A stretch of DNA of 30,390 nucleotides, taken from assembly GCA_934183045.1 (NCBI GenBank), contig CAKPRW010000008.1, positions 1 through 30,390 of the forward strand. Direction: 5' to 3'. Of the stretch, positions 29,871 through 30,390 are shown in pieces. The translations under genes were made by a program, and so were the position numbers. The stretch comes from an uncultured Clostridia bacterium (GTDB lineage Bacteria > Bacillota > Clostridia > TANB77 > CAG-508). Below the pieces are notes generated by a model, which saw nothing but the letters and a program-made list of their open reading frames with translations, was not told where the DNA came from and made no database searches. The stretch's first letter is position 1. Each line of letters starts with the position of its first letter.

Positions 29871-30390
29871 ATGAAGATAGGTATTGATTTGGGTGGAAGT
29901 CATATTGCTATAGGCGTTGTTAATAATAATGGTGTAATTGTGGAAAAGATAGAGAAAAGGCTTACAAGTACGGAAAAGAGGAATATAAAAAAGTCTATAG
30001 AAGATTATATTGTTGAAAATGTTAATAAGTTGAAAGGTAAGTATTCTATATCTGCAATTGGTATTGCGATTCCTGGAGCTGTGGAGGATGGAAGGATAAT
30101 AGATGCTGTTAATCTTGGAATAGAGAATTTTGATATAGTTGATAAGCTGCATGAAAATATTGATATACCAATTAATATAAAAAATGATGCAAAGTGTGCA
30201 GCAATTGCTGAAAATGAATATGGATGTTTAAAAAAGTATGATAGAAGTGTATGTTTGACTTTGGGTACTGGTATAGGTGGAGCTGTAATTATAAATAATA
30301 AATTATTAGATACAGGAAAGTTACCAGGATGTGAGTTTGGACATATGATCATTCAAAAAAATGGATTGGAATGTAAATGTGGTAGAAAAG
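29871..30390 (+). CDS. ROK-family sugar kinase (glucokinase-like), 3' end outside the window
   Basis: Cytoplasmic kinase of the ROK family, probably phosphorylating glucose or a related sugar. The first 173 residues are in view. They show the phosphate-binding KIGIDLGGSHIAIGVV at the start, IGIAIPGAVEDG, NIKNDAKCAAIAE with the catalytic Asp, LTLGTGIGGAVI (ROK/ATP motif) and the zinc site start: CEFGHMII with the His and ECKCGRK with two Cys. No N-terminal helix-turn-helix is present, so it is a kinase rather than a ROK repressor. AGGAG lies 8 bases before ATG at 29871. Glucokinase is the likely role, but N-acetylmannosamine or fructose kinases share these motifs. Confidence 0.9.
   Translation, partial: MKIGIDLGGSHIAIGVVNNNGVIVEKIEKRLTSTEKRNIKKSIEDYIVENVNKLKGKYSISAIGIAIPGAVEDGRIIDAVNLGIENFDIVDKLHENIDIPINIKNDAKCAAIAENEYGCLKKYDRSVCLTLGTGIGGAVIINNKLLDTGKLPGCEFGHMIIQKNGLECKCGRK

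Overview
The window is strongly A+T-rich. It has short intergenic gaps, good Shine-Dalgarno sites and consensus sigma-A promoters. It combines spoVA sporulation genes, a type IV pilus operon without an outer-membrane secretin, and Firmicutes-style infC-rpmI-rplT and dnaG-rpoD clusters. This points to an endospore-forming monoderm of the class Clostridia, probably an uncultured or gut lineage. The assignment is an inference from gene content; no 16S rRNA or tRNA gene was recognised.

Layout. 1-1123 (-): 5' part of a divergent acetate kinase gene, richer in G+C than its neighbours. 1352-5504 (+): dnaG, rpoD and an MscS-family channel, closed by a terminator. 5672-7625 (+): hslO (Hsp33), then ppaC with its own promoter. 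7680-10434 (-): serS, an unrecognised 277-aa gene and engB, reading toward ppaC into a shared bidirectional terminator. 10645-12826 (+): an isolated 95-aa gene of unknown function, a lysine-rich single-pass membrane protein, and a compact cation exchanger-like protein. 13065-14210 (+): infC-rpmI-rplT behind a leader with terminator and antiterminator pairings; infC apparently starts at AUA. 14295-16278 (+): a strong promoter, a folded leader with a terminator, and a two-gene unit of a GHKL (MORC/Hsp90-like) ATPase plus an 82-aa membrane protein. 16284-18463 (-): a dodecin-like gene followed by spoVAC, spoVAD and spoVAE; spoVAD carries an apparent one-base insertion. 18686-20032 (+): rsmB. 20257-29691 (+): the type IV pilus operon pilMN (fused), pilO, a PilP-like gene, pilA, pilD, two minor pilins, pilB, pilT, pilC. 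29871-end (+): a truncated ROK-family sugar kinase.

How the parts work together. The pilus operon looks complete for a monoderm: PilM/PilN/PilO form the inner platform, PilC is the membrane core, PilB extends and PilT retracts the fibre, PilD processes prepilins, and there are three pilin-type subunits. It is preceded by an 11-bp repeat array next to a consensus promoter, a likely control site. The SpoVA proteins move dipicolinic acid during sporulation and germination.

The least explained parts are the leader plus GHKL ATPase/membrane-protein pair (14295-16278), the 11-bp repeat array (20052-20101), the identical 37-nt hairpin before rsmB and before the ROK kinase, and two orphan genes (8295-9128, 10645-10932).
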